In this document: positions 8,546 through 17,034 of the stretch, piece by piece
Layout of the letters: every line of letters starts with the position of its first letter
Numbering within the stretch: position 1 is the stretch's first letter
Assembly: GCF_001541315.1 (NCBI RefSeq)
Contig: NZ_LMVK01000049.1
Location: 62,001 to 126,000 of the forward strand
DNA from: Agrobacterium tumefaciens str. B6
GTDB taxonomy: Bacteria; Pseudomonadota; Alphaproteobacteria; Rhizobiales; Rhizobiaceae
Direction: 5' to 3'
DNA length: 64,000 nt
Notes under the pieces: generated by a model
Told to the model about the DNA's origin: nothing
Seen by the model: only the letters and a program-made list of their open reading frames with translations
Databases searched by the model: none
Made by a program: the position numbers and the translations under genes

Positions 8546-10312
8546 TCAAACACGCACGAAATGCTTGTCGTTCATCGCCGCCCAGTTTTGCGTCGGCGGA
8601 ATGAACCCGACCGGCTTAATCGGGCTCACCGGTTGCGGCACCTGCAAAGCCGCGGTCGAACGTGCCGATCGCTGGCTCGGATGTGTGATCGGGACCGCCG
8701 AGAGAAGACGTTTGGTGTAGCTGTGTCCCGGGCGCCCGATAACATTGTCGCGGCCACCTATCTCGACCAGTTCGCCGAAGTACATAACGGCCACCCTGGT
8801 GCAGATCTTCTCCACAGCGGCCATGTCGTGGCTGATGAAGAGGTAGGACACACCGAACTCGGACTGCAGGTCCATCATCAGCTCGATGATCTGGCCTTTG
8901 ATCGCTACATCAAGTGCGGATACTGCCTCGTCGGCAATGATGAGCTTGGGCGACATAGACAGTGCCCGCGCAATGCAAATCCTTTGCCGCTGGCCGCCGG
9001 AGAATTCGTGCGGCAGGCTGCTAGCCCGAGCCGGATCAAGCCCGACTTTTTCTAGCAACCACTCCATCTTTTCACGCAACTCGCGGCCCGACGCGATGCC
9101 ATGAACGTACATGGGCTCGACAATGGCCGATCCTATTGTCTGACGGCTGTCCAGAGAACCGAAAGGATCCTGGAAGATCATCTGAACATCGCGGCGCAAC
9201 ACAGCAAGGCTCTTTTCGTCGGCGTAGTCGATCGTGCGCCCGTCCACGACAATGGAGCCGCCGAAGCGCGGCGCAAGATCGATGATAGCTTTGCCGATGG
9301 TTGACTTACCTGAGCCGGACTCCCCGACAAGTCCCAGAGTTTCGCCCTTTCCTATAGCAAAGGAGGCTTTCTCCACGGCGTGAACGTTGCCCTGAACGTT
9401 TCCAAGGAGACCTCCGCGAAGCGGGAAGCGGACAGTAAGATCGCGGACCTCGAGAATTGGCCGTTCACCCTCAAAGGACAGCGGCAGCGCATCGATTGCG
9501 GTCGTGGGCTGTCCCGTCGTTGCCAGTTTCCCGGCAACCGACGGGGCAGCCTCGATAAGTACCTTCGTGTAAGGGCTTTCAGGACGCGTGAACACGCTAT
9601 CCACTGGACCGGACTCGACCACCTGGCCCCCGCGCATCACAAGAACCCGATCAGCGATCTCCGCGACAACGCCCATATCGTGAGTAATGAATAGAAGCGC
9701 AACATTGGTTTCGCGCTGCAGTTGCTTCAACAGCTCAAGGATTTGCGCCTGAACCGTCACATCGAGGGCGGTAGTCGGCTCGTCCGCAATGATCAGGGCC
9801 GGATTGCAAGCGAGTGCCATAGCGATCATTACGCGCTGACGCATGCCACCCGAGAATGTGTGAGGATAATTGTCAATCCGCCGCTCGGCATCTGGAATGC
9901 CGACTTTCTTCAGCATTTCGAGAACGGCGTTCCTGAGCTCTTTTCCACGCAAACCGCGATGAATGCGGATCGCCTCTCCGATCTGAAAGCCAACCTTTTG
10001 CACAGGATTGAGGGAAGTCATGGGCTCCTGGAAGATCATGCTGATCTTTCCGCCACGAATTCCGCACATTTCCGACTCGCTGAGCGAAAGCAACTCCCGC
10101 CCATTCAGTTGGATCGAGCCGGAGGCTTTCGCGACGCCTACTGGCAGCAACCCCATGATAGCGAGCGAGGTGACGCTCTTTCCGGAGCCAGACTCGCCCA
10201 CGACGGCAAGGGTCGAACCAGGCGCGATATCAAAGCTCAGATCTTGGACGACCTGCTTCTTCCCGAATGCGACGTTGAGGTTCTTGACTGAGAGTACCGA
10301 TTGTTGGGTCAT
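8546..10312 (-). CDS. Peptide-type importer, fused double ATPase
   Basis: Cytoplasmic ATPase carrying two complete nucleotide-binding domains in one 588-residue chain, equivalent to DppD plus DppF. Each half has a Walker A (GESGSGKS near residue 37 and again near 330), a signature motif (FSGGMRQR and FSGGQRQR) and a Walker B with catalytic Glu ([22 protein letters not shown]). The oligopeptide/dipeptide C-terminal motif with Pro, Tyr and Thr follows each half. The start overlaps the permease stop by one base (TGATG). A second, similarly fused ATPase is at 20922 and a third at 62516, so the plasmid carries three paralogues of this fused type. Confidence 0.93.
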   Translation of the reverse strand: MTQQSVLSVKNLNVAFGKKQVVQDLSFDIAPGSTLAVVGESGSGKSVTSLAIMGLLPVGVAKASGSIQLNGRELLSLSESEMCGIRGGKISMIFQEPMTSLNPVQKVGFQIGEAIRIHRGLRGKELRNAVLEMLKKVGIPDAERRIDNYPHTFSGGMRQRVMIAMALACNPALIIADEPTTALDVTVQAQILELLKQLQRETNVALLFITHDMGVVAEIADRVLVMRGGQVVESGPVDSVFTRPESPYTKVLIEAAPSVAGKLATTGQPTTAIDALPLSFEGERPILEVRDLTVRFPLRGGLLGNVQGNVHAVEKASFAIGKGETLGLVGESGSGKSTIGKAIIDLAPRFGGSIVVDGRTIDYADEKSLAVLRRDVQMIFQDPFGSLDSRQTIGSAIVEPMYVHGIASGRELREKMEWLLEKVGLDPARASSLPHEFSGGQRQRICIARALSMSPKLIIADEAVSALDVAIKGQIIELMMDLQSEFGVSYLFISHDMAAVEKICTRVAVMYFGELVEIGGRDNVIGRPGHSYTKRLLSAVPITHPSQRSARSTAALQVPQPVSPIKPVGFIPPTQNWAAMNDKHFVRV

Positions 10313-11193
10313 CAGTTCAGATCCTTCATGCGCGGGTCGATCAGGTCACGCAGACCGTCGCCTATAAGGTTGAAGGCGAGCACGAGAAGCAAAATCGCCA
10401 GGCTAGGAAAAATCGCGAGGTAGGGCGAACTCAAAATGACCGTGAACCCGTCTCGGACCATCCCGCCCCAAGTTGGCGCCGGCGGCGCAATCCCGAGGCC
10501 GACGAAGGCAAGCGAGGCCTCAGTGCGAACCGCATTGGCCATCCATAGCGACGCCAGCACCATAACCTCTGGCAGGATTGCTGGAAGGATATGCCTGAAA
10601 AGCGTCCTGGAGCCCGAAAAGCCCATCGCGCTACATGCCTGAACATACTCGCGGTCGCGTTGAGTAAGCACCGCCGCCCTAGCGACGCGAGCGAAAGCCG
10701 GAACGGAAGTAAAGGCGATCGCGGCGATGATGTTCGTCATGGTCGCGCCCATCAGCGCCACAAGCGCGATACCCAGGATGAGTGAAGGAAATGCGAGGAT
10801 GACATCCATGATCTGCATCAGAACGATGTCAATCTTGCCACCTCTGAAGCCGGCCATCATGCCGATCAATGTGCCGATGACCATCGCGATGACAACTGCG
10901 AGGGAGCCAATAAGAAGCGAGTAGCGCGCGCCGTAGAGCAAACGCGTCAATATATCCCGACCGTACTGGTCTGCGCCGAGAAGATAGTCAGCGCTCGGTG
11001 GAGAGAGCTGATCGAAGAGATTTTGCTTCGCCGGAGGATAAAAGGAAAGCTGAGGCGCAAGGACAGCAGCGACCAACAACACCGCAATGATTATCACGCC
11101 GATCCACATCGAAGGATTCATTCGCAGCAGCATGTTGCGAGCCTTGTTTGGCTTTTGCTCGGCCGAAACTGTGAGAGTGACTGAATTTTTCAT
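10312..11193 (-). CDS. Peptide-type importer permease (DppC-like)
   Basis: Second membrane subunit (DppC/OppC family) of the importer. The 293-residue protein has an N-terminal span (residues 31-51), the typical extracytoplasmic 'LLGADQYGRDILTRLLYGAR' segment and five further spans, with the EAA-loop motif around 'AARAAVLTQRDREYVQACSA' and 'FRHILPAILP' contacting the ATPase. It overlaps the upstream permease by 4 bases and the downstream ATPase by one, so the operon is strictly coupled. No anomalies. Confidence 0.92.
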   Translation of the reverse strand: MKNSVTLTVSAEQKPNKARNMLLRMNPSMWIGVIIIAVLLVAAVLAPQLSFYPPAKQNLFDQLSPPSADYLLGADQYGRDILTRLLYGARYSLLIGSLAVVIAMVIGTLIGMMAGFRGGKIDIVLMQIMDVILAFPSLILGIALVALMGATMTNIIAAIAFTSVPAFARVARAAVLTQRDREYVQACSAMGFSGSRTLFRHILPAILPEVMVLASLWMANAVRTEASLAFVGLGIAPPAPTWGGMVRDGFTVILSSPYLAIFPSLAILLLVLAFNLIGDGLRDLIDPRMKDLN

Positions 11194-12146
11194 TTGTATT
11201 GCACCCTCGGATCAAACAGGCCGTAAGTGAGGTCGGTCGCGAGGTTCACGATCACGACGATCAGTGTGTAGACAACCACCATGCCCTGAAGGAGCGTGTA
11301 ATCGCGTTGGCTCAGCGCTGTAAGAATGAGCTTGCCAAGCCCTGGCCGGGAGAAAACGATCTCAGTGAGAACCGAGTTTCCAATCAGAATGCCAAGATAA
11401 AGGCCAACCACCGTGCTGATTGGGATCAGGCAGTTACCAAGAGCATGACGCCAGATTACTACGGAGGGTCGGGCACCCTTGGCGCGGGCGGTGCGGACAA
11501 AGTCTTGATTGAGGACTTCGAGCATCGCGGATCGCGTGACACGGGTGATGTAGGCCATCATGATCAGCGCGAGGGAAATTACAGGTAGTGTCATCTGCCA
11601 AACGCGGTTCACGATCCCATCGCCCGTTCCGGCACTAATGACCGGAAACCAGCGCAGATTGATCGCAAAAACAATCAACAGGACGATGGCCGAAACGAAA
11701 CCAGGAAGAGAAAGGCCAATGAGCGAGATCAGGCGCAGAATGTAGTCAGGAAGCTTGCTGCGTTTCACTGCCGCCCAGACGCCCGTAGGCACTCCGAGGA
11801 TAAGTCCCACGACCAACGAAGCGAAGGTCAGCTCCAACGTGTATGGCAGTACGCTCATGACCTCCTCGGTGACCGGTCTTCCGGTGACCATCGAGTTCCC
11901 GAGATCGCCCTTCACTGCACTTCCCAGAAACTGGACATACTGCAGACCGATTGGTTGGTCGAGGCCAAGCCGTTGGCGCAACGCCGCAACACTTTCTGGG
12001 CTCGCCTGATCGCCGAGGATCATGAGCACTGGATCGCCTGGAAGGACCCTAACCATAAGAAATATGAGCGTGAGAACGCTCAGGAGTGTCACGACAGCAA
12101 AGCAAAGTCGCTTCGCCAGATACAGTAACATGATTTTGCTCCCCAA
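11190..12146 (-). CDS. Peptide-type importer permease (DppB-like)
   Basis: First membrane subunit (DppB/OppB family), and the promoter-proximal gene of the four-gene importer operon. It is 318 residues with six predicted spans, the family N-terminus ('LTLIFLMVRVLPGDPV') and a DppB-type 'RQRLGLDQPIGLQYVQFL' region after span one. The EAA loop lies near 'DFVRTARAKGARPSVVIWRHALGN'. Its start faces the RidA gene across a 374-base divergent intergenic region that carries repeated TGACG-type sites. Confidence 0.92.
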   Translation of the reverse strand: MGSKIMLLYLAKRLCFAVVTLLSVLTLIFLMVRVLPGDPVLMILGDQASPESVAALRQRLGLDQPIGLQYVQFLGSAVKGDLGNSMVTGRPVTEEVMSVLPYTLELTFASLVVGLILGVPTGVWAAVKRSKLPDYILRLISLIGLSLPGFVSAIVLLIVFAINLRWFPVISAGTGDGIVNRVWQMTLPVISLALIMMAYITRVTRSAMLEVLNQDFVRTARAKGARPSVVIWRHALGNCLIPISTVVGLYLGILIGNSVLTEIVFSRPGLGKLILTALSQRDYTLLQGMVVVYTLIVVIVNLATDLTYGLFDPRVQYK

Positions 12147-12520
12147 GGCGCACGTTGATCCGCGTCGCTCCTATTTGTTCAAATTCCGTCAAGGATCGCT
12201 CGATGCGGCGACCCCAAGGCAACACGCACTACCAAAGTGGAGCTAATTGCCACTTCTTAAACGTCATAACTGCGACATAATGGCGTTAGATCACAAAACG
12301 TCAAGTATGCGCACGAATTCACGAACGTTTTTTCGCTTTTCAGTGAATTTAATGACGCTTTTTGATGTTTTTCTTGCGAAGTGCGCACGATCGCAATACG
12401 TCAGTGATCGCTCACCGCATCCGCGCGGTGCGCGAGTGCTGACGCCCCTTGGCGATCACGCTGGTTTTTGGCGCCGTCTGACAAGTTGGTGCTTATCTAT
12501 CGAACTCAAAGAGGAACCAA
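12147..12520 (+). promoter_or_regulatory. Divergent promoter region with repeated ACGTCA sites
   Basis: The 374-base gap between the importer (-) and RidA (+) holds no gene. It is AT-richer than its neighbours around 12240-12400 and contains recurring half-sites in both orientations: AACGTCA at 12260 and 12297, AACGTTT at 12324, TGACGCTT at 12353, ACGTCA at 12398, TGACGCC at 12440. Similar sites occur before the second importer at 20696-20817. Inference: operator array for the DeoR-type regulator encoded at 13021. A ribosome site AGAGGAA precedes the RidA ATG. Confidence 0.5.
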
Positions 12521-12943
12521 ATGGTCGAGGTCATCAAAGTTAAATCCGGAAGCCTGTACGAAACGAAGGAAAGCTATTCGCGCATCGTGGCCGTAGATAA
12601 CTGGATCTACGTTTCCAACACCGCAGGTCGCAATTATAAGACCCGCGAAATGTCCACGGATCCCGTCGAGCAGGCTACGCAGTGCTTCAACAATATCGAG
12701 CGCGCCCTCGCGTCGGTTGGCGCATCCCTAAAGGACGTCATCAACTCGACCATCTACATCCCGAACGTCGCTGACGCGCCGACCGTGATGGCTTACGTCG
12801 GTGAACGCTTCCGCGGCATCGATCCGGCACGCACGGTTCTTTGCACGCCGCTCGGCAACGACGAATTCAAGGTCGAGATCGAAGTGCAGGCCTATAAGGG
12901 TGCCGGCGCCGTCGAAGCGAAGCTCATCGACATCAGCCAGTGA
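12521..12943 (+). CDS. RidA-family protein
   Basis: RidA (YjgF/YER057c/UK114) family protein of 140 residues. Family members deaminate reactive enamine/imine intermediates released by amino-acid-oxidising or PLP enzymes, in the cytoplasm. The central 'VGASLKDVINSTIYIPNVAD' segment and the C-terminal 'VEIEVQAYKG' strand are typical, and an Arg in 'DPARTVLCTPLG' sits where the substrate-carboxylate Arg is expected. It is likely to serve the DadA-like oxidase of the same region (19126), whose imino-acid product would be its substrate. First gene of a short transcription unit; a strong stem-loop separates it from the regulator gene. Confidence 0.88.
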   Translation: MVEVIKVKSGSLYETKESYSRIVAVDNWIYVSNTAGRNYKTREMSTDPVEQATQCFNNIERALASVGASLKDVINSTIYIPNVADAPTVMAYVGERFRGIDPARTVLCTPLGNDEFKVEIEVQAYKGAGAVEAKLIDISQ

Positions 12944-12950
12944 GTTTCGG

Positions 12951-12978
12951 TGGGAGGTCGGTGCAGGGCGACCTCCCA
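12951..12978 (+). terminator. Stem-loop between RidA gene and regulator
   Basis: Perfect 10-base inverted repeat TGGGAGGTCG / CGACCTCCCA with an 8-base loop, 7 bases after the RidA stop. There is no T-run; it could partly terminate or stabilise the upstream message so that the regulator is made at a lower level. Confidence 0.55.
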
Positions 12979-13020
12979 AATGAAAGAAACCTTCCATCAT
13001 TCCGATTTCTCGCATAAGAA

Positions 13021-13887
13021 ATGGTCATGAAGTTGAGAACAGCGAGAAAGCCTTTGAACGACAAAAATATTGCTCAAGACGAGGATTTCCTGCCGGCAGA
13101 GCGGCGCGCAAAGATAATGGATTGGTTTTCCACCAACTCGGTTGCGTCGACACAGGATCTCGCTCGACGTCTAAATGCTTCAATTTCAACCATCCGACGT
13201 GATCTGGATCTGCTCGCTGCGGATGGGATGCTGAAAAGAACGCATGGGGGTGCCGTCCGAATACGGCAGAACACCACCTACGAGCAGCGCATGGAGGAGG
13301 CCCGCAACACCTCGGTTGAGGAAAAGCGCGCTATTGCGAGAGCGGCTGCGAGCATATTGCAGCCGGGCCAGAGCGTACTGATCGATTCAAAATCAACATC
13401 GCATCTTCTCGCTCAGGCGATCGCGGATCTTGGTATCCCGCTGACAGTCATTACCAATGACGTGCAGGTCGCGGCCATCCTTGCTAACAAAGATCCTATT
13501 TCTCTAGTGGTTCCAGGCGGAACCTGCAGGCATGGTGCCTATGTGCTTCTGGGGGAGATGAGCACGAAGTTCGTGCGAGAGCTGAATTGCGACCACTATT
13601 TCCTCTGTACTCACGCTGTGGATGCGAGCGGACCGACAGACACGTTTCTGGACCTGGTTCAGCTCCAGCGCGCCATGGTTGGCGCGGCTATGGAAACCAC
13701 GCTGATCATCGACAGCAGCAAGTTCGGCAGCAGAAAGATCTATAGTGTCGTCCCGATGAAACAGATCAAACGAATTATAACCGATGAGGGTTTGTCCCCG
13801 GAAGATCGCGATAAGTATTCGAGCCTGGTCGACGAACTAGTCATCGCGCCGTTCCTGGAGGACACTCCCTCCGAACAGGAAGAATAG
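13021..13887 (+). CDS. DeoR-family transcriptional regulator
   Basis: DeoR/GlpR-type repressor of 288 residues. The N-terminal winged helix-turn-helix (about residues 28-75, with 'RRAKIMDWFSTNSVASTQDL', 'ISTIRRDLDLL' and the 'KRTHGGA' wing) is followed by the sugar-phosphate-sensing DeoRC domain ('SVEEKRAIARAAAS', 'VITNDVQVAAIL'). DeoR proteins usually respond to phosphorylated sugars or sugar-derived intermediates. The gene sits between two peptide-type importers, and repeated TGACGTT/AACGTCA sites precede both, so it probably controls both divergent regions. An ATG at 13027 is an alternative start. Confidence 0.88.
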   Translation: MVMKLRTARKPLNDKNIAQDEDFLPAERRAKIMDWFSTNSVASTQDLARRLNASISTIRRDLDLLAADGMLKRTHGGAVRIRQNTTYEQRMEEARNTSVEEKRAIARAAASILQPGQSVLIDSKSTSHLLAQAIADLGIPLTVITNDVQVAAILANKDPISLVVPGGTCRHGAYVLLGEMSTKFVRELNCDHYFLCTHAVDASGPTDTFLDLVQLQRAMVGAAMETTLIIDSSKFGSRKIYSVVPMKQIKRIITDEGLSPEDRDKYSSLVDELVIAPFLEDTPSEQEE

Positions 13888-14088
13888 TTTTTCCGTTCCA
13901 TTGCCTTGGCGGTGCAGCGCTTGAGAGAACTTAGTGCCGACACTTCGCTGCCGAGCATCGGAATTTAGACGCTCAAAACGAGAAGCGCCAGCTACAGCCA
14001 TTCATCGTCAATAGACGCAATCCCATTTTCCGGGCATGCGAGAAGGTGCCCGTGCGCCCGATGCATCCAACTTCCTCGGGAGAAACTA

Positions 14089-14328
14089 ATGAACCACGAA
14101 CAGAATGCCTCCAAATGGGCTTCCCTGCCCTATCATCGTCACTGGCTTCTACAACAGGCAAACAGCCTGTTCGATTTCTTCCAGTATCGCGCCATGAACT
14201 CTAAGGGCGGTTTCTTCGATCTCGACGATCAGCCTCCCTCGCGAGCGGGGACGTTTCTTTCGTCCCGACGATCCTCTCTGCAAGTTTCTCAGAGACGTAC
14301 ATGTTCATATCTTTCAGGTTACGGTTGA
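14089..14328 (+). pseudogene. N-terminal fragment of an AGE-family sugar epimerase/isomerase
   Basis: The first 45 or so codons read like the N-terminus of the N-acylglucosamine 2-epimerase/mannose isomerase (AGE) superfamily ('LPYHRHWLLQQANSLFDFFQ', 'KGGFFDLDD'), and a proper ribosome site (GGGAG) precedes the ATG. After 'DLDDQ' the similarity stops and the frame runs into unrelated sequence, whereas an intact enzyme has about 390-420 residues. So this is a truncated gene. In a mannityl-opine pathway, an AGE-type enzyme would isomerise released mannose to fructose. Confidence 0.6.
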
Positions 14329-15225
14329 TTATTCTCGCTGATTGAGAAAAGCGGGATCGAACGGCAGTCGTGTATCTCCCTCACTGTTTGATATGACGAG
14401 ATGATCGTCTTCGCAGACGACCGCACCGACCGTAAGGTCCTTCCAAGCCTGGTGGGCGCTCCGATAACAGACTTGATTTCAATATCCGCGGCGAGATCGA
14501 TTGCGGTCGCAATGCCCTCGCGGGATAAGGCGTTTTCGGCGAGCGATGCCGCATGACCGTATCCAAAATAGCTGCAGCATTCCTCCACACCTAGGACACC
14601 GGTGTGCCTGCCGTCCCACGGTCCGTAAAACCGGCCACCGTTGGAATACCAAAGGAGCGTCGATGGCAAGGCGATTTGAGAATGATGGCCATATCCTCCT
14701 CTGCCAGACGGACGACCACGGACCAGCCAAGAGAGTTCTTTGGGTGCTCGATCAGCATCGCCAGATCCTCGTTCGTTTCAGCGAGCGGATAGCTGAGAAG
14801 ATCGACCTGCCCGCCATCCTTCAGCGGAAACACGTGCGGGTCTGAAGAGCGGGCCGGATAGGCCAGCACTGACCTGCCCCGATGCGGATCGGGCTCAAGA
14901 GCAGTAGACATCGTCTCGGCCCAGAGCTTCGCTGAAATAGATACTTTGCCACCGGACGGGAGGCTGACCATCGTATGGTACGCGACTGGGATCTTGCCTG
15001 AAGCACCAACGAACCTGTGCGACTGATAAAGGAAGGGGTGGTGATCCCGTACGACGAATGTTTTTATAATCTCGCCGCCCAATCCAGGGAACGGTGTGGA
15101 AAAGCGATAACCTGCGGCCGCCCAAGGTGACCTTGAATTTGGCAATCTGGCCCAGCGCGAGATCCAGCTCGACATCAACTCCAGTTGCTGAGAGCTTATA
15201 GATCTTCGGAAAGTTAGTCGTGTGA
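14319..15225 (-). pseudogene. Frameshifted gene, possible sugar mutarotase-like protein
   Basis: Three consecutive pieces in different frames appear to come from one protein. The N-terminal piece ('KIYKLSATGVDVELDLALGQ', 'FHTVPWIG') lies near 15090-15210. The middle piece ('FLYQSHRFVG', 'VAYHTMVSLPSGG', 'LAYPARSSD') lies near 14660-15040. The C-terminal piece ('WYSNGGRFYGPWDGRHTGVL') lies near 14550-14655. At least two frameshifts make it non-functional as read. I do not recognise the family with certainty; the WYSNGG and GRHTGVLG segments suggest a galactose-mutarotase-like sugar protein. Bases 15226-15381 upstream show nothing recognisable. Confidence 0.55.
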
Positions 15226-15381
15226 GATTACCTCTGTGAGATATCTTGCCGAGGCGCCAGGAGAATTGACAACAGGAGGGCCGGCGAGATCGCCTTGCTC
15301 ACCAGCCACGTTCAGCCGAAAGGGACGCTCATTAAAAACTGCCTTGACCGCATCGATTCAACTCGAGGCGGCCAATGGGTT

Positions 15382-17034
15382 TTAAGCGATGGCCGAACGG
15401 CCAGCGTCTGGTGAGGCTCGGTATCCGTAAACGCGTTCAGCGTAATCGGTGGTGATCCGCTCTTCTTTGATATCCCGGCTGATCGCGTCCAATGAACGGC
15501 CACTGGGCGAACCGTACCCACCGCCTCCCGGAGTTACGATCTCGATAATCTGGCCGGCCCGCAACTGCACTATGCCTGGCAGGTTGTGCTGACCATTACC
15601 GAAATTGAAATCGGAACCCGTAGCCTCAAGTCCTCCCTGGAGCCCCCATGGATAAATGGAGAAGCGCGCGCCGTCGATCGCGCAACGGCAGTCGGCTTCG
15701 ATGCGGTATACACGTCGTAAACCCATCCCACCCCGCCATGTGCCAGCTCCCGCGGAATCGTTCGCCAGTTCGTAACGCAGCAGCGTAAGTGGGTACTCGA
15801 GTTCAAGGGCTTCTACCGGAAGGTTCGAGGTGTTCGTCATATGGACGTGAATTCCGCTCAAACCGTCTGCAGTCGGCCGTGCACCGCCGCCGCCGCCAAT
15901 GGTTTCGAGATAGACCCATAGCGAGCCGTCGTCCCGAGTGCCGGTAAAGGTCGCGCCGGTACAGGCACCATTTCCAGCGGCTGTTACCTTCTCCGGCCAA
16001 GCCTTCGCGAGCGCGCCCTGGACAAGATCGGCGACTCGCTGGCATGCGCTGATCCGTCCATCGACGGCTGCAGGGTGCTTGCAGTTGAGCAGGGAGCCAT
16101 GTGGCGCTTCCACGGTTATTGGCCGCGACAGGCCTGCGTTCGGCAGGATCGTCGGGTCTATGACCGCTTTGACCGCATAGTAGCAAGTGGCAAGCAGGGC
16201 CGTATAGATCACGTTCAGGCCGGCTGGCACCTGAGGTGGTGCGTTAAAGGCGATGTGCATCGCATCGCCCTTGATTGTGATGTCAACGTTCAGCTCCATG
16301 ATTTCAGAGAACTGATTACTGTCGAAATAGTCAGTGAAACTGTAGACCCCGTCGGGGATTGCCGCGATGCCTGCACGCATCTTGCGCTCCGCGTAGTCCT
16401 GCAGCGCATCACCGGCCGCCAACACCTTGTCAGCTCCGTACTTCGAGCAAAGGTCCTGCATACGCTGGACGCAAAGTCTGTTCGCCGACATCTGAGCGCG
16501 AAGGTCGGACAAGCGTTCGTGCGGAACCTGGCAGTTCAGCAAGAACACGTCCTGCAGATCCTGCTGCAACTCGCCTTTACGATAGAGGCGCACAGGCGGA
16601 AGGCGAATTCCCTCCTGGTAGATGTGCGCATGGCCGCGATCGGCGAAGTCTGCGTGATGGGCGGTGTTGACCGCCCAACCGACCATGGTTTCGCCATGAA
16701 AGATCGGTTCGGCAAGAACAATATCAGGAAGATGGGTCGCGCCGCCTTCATATGCGTCATTTCCGATGAAAACATCGCCGGGCTTGATATCTTCTGCCGC
16801 ATATCGCTTGTTGATATGCGGAATTATGCCGATGAAGCTTCCGAGATGCATCGGTATATGCTCGGCCTGGCAAAGCGTGTTTCCACGCCAGTCGAACAAC
16901 GCGGTCGAGCAATCCCGACGTTCCTTGATGTTGGTTGAATAGCTAGCACGCACCAATGCCTCGCCCATCTCCTCCACAATCGAAGTGAGAGCACTGCCAA
17001 TGACTTCAACGGTAATCGGGTCGATCTTGGTCAT
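15382..17034 (-). CDS. hyuB: Hydantoinase B/5-oxoprolinase-type subunit
   Basis: Hydantoinase/oxoprolinase subunit B, 550 residues, partner of HyuA encoded just upstream with a 4-base overlap. Family marks include the N-terminal 'ITVEVIGSALTSIVEEMGEALVRASYSTNI' region (residues 7-36), 'DVFIGNDAYEGGATHLPDI' and the Gly-rich 'IGGGGGARPTADG' loop. HyuA/HyuB pairs open cyclic amides (N-methylhydantoin, 5-oxoproline) with ATP in the cytoplasm. Given a DadA-like oxidase and peptide-type importers alongside, a lactam-type opine such as agropinic acid is a plausible substrate; that is inference. A long antisense open frame overlaps it and is a shadow. Confidence 0.9.
   Translation of the reverse strand: MTKIDPITVEVIGSALTSIVEEMGEALVRASYSTNIKERRDCSTALFDWRGNTLCQAEHIPMHLGSFIGIIPHINKRYAAEDIKPGDVFIGNDAYEGGATHLPDIVLAEPIFHGETMVGWAVNTAHHADFADRGHAHIYQEGIRLPPVRLYRKGELQQDLQDVFLLNCQVPHERLSDLRAQMSANRLCVQRMQDLCSKYGADKVLAAGDALQDYAERKMRAGIAAIPDGVYSFTDYFDSNQFSEIMELNVDITIKGDAMHIAFNAPPQVPAGLNVIYTALLATCYYAVKAVIDPTILPNAGLSRPITVEAPHGSLLNCKHPAAVDGRISACQRVADLVQGALAKAWPEKVTAAGNGACTGATFTGTRDDGSLWVYLETIGGGGGARPTADGLSGIHVHMTNTSNLPVEALELEYPLTLLRYELANDSAGAGTWRGGMGLRRVYRIEADCRCAIDGARFSIYPWGLQGGLEATGSDFNFGNGQHNLPGIVQLRAGQIIEIVTPGGGGYGSPSGRSLDAISRDIKEERITTDYAERVYGYRASPDAGRSAIA

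Noticed and set aside
16075-16938. 287-codon frame antisense to hyuB
   Set aside because: hyuB is a strong family match over the whole stretch; the antisense frame shows no motif or ribosome site.
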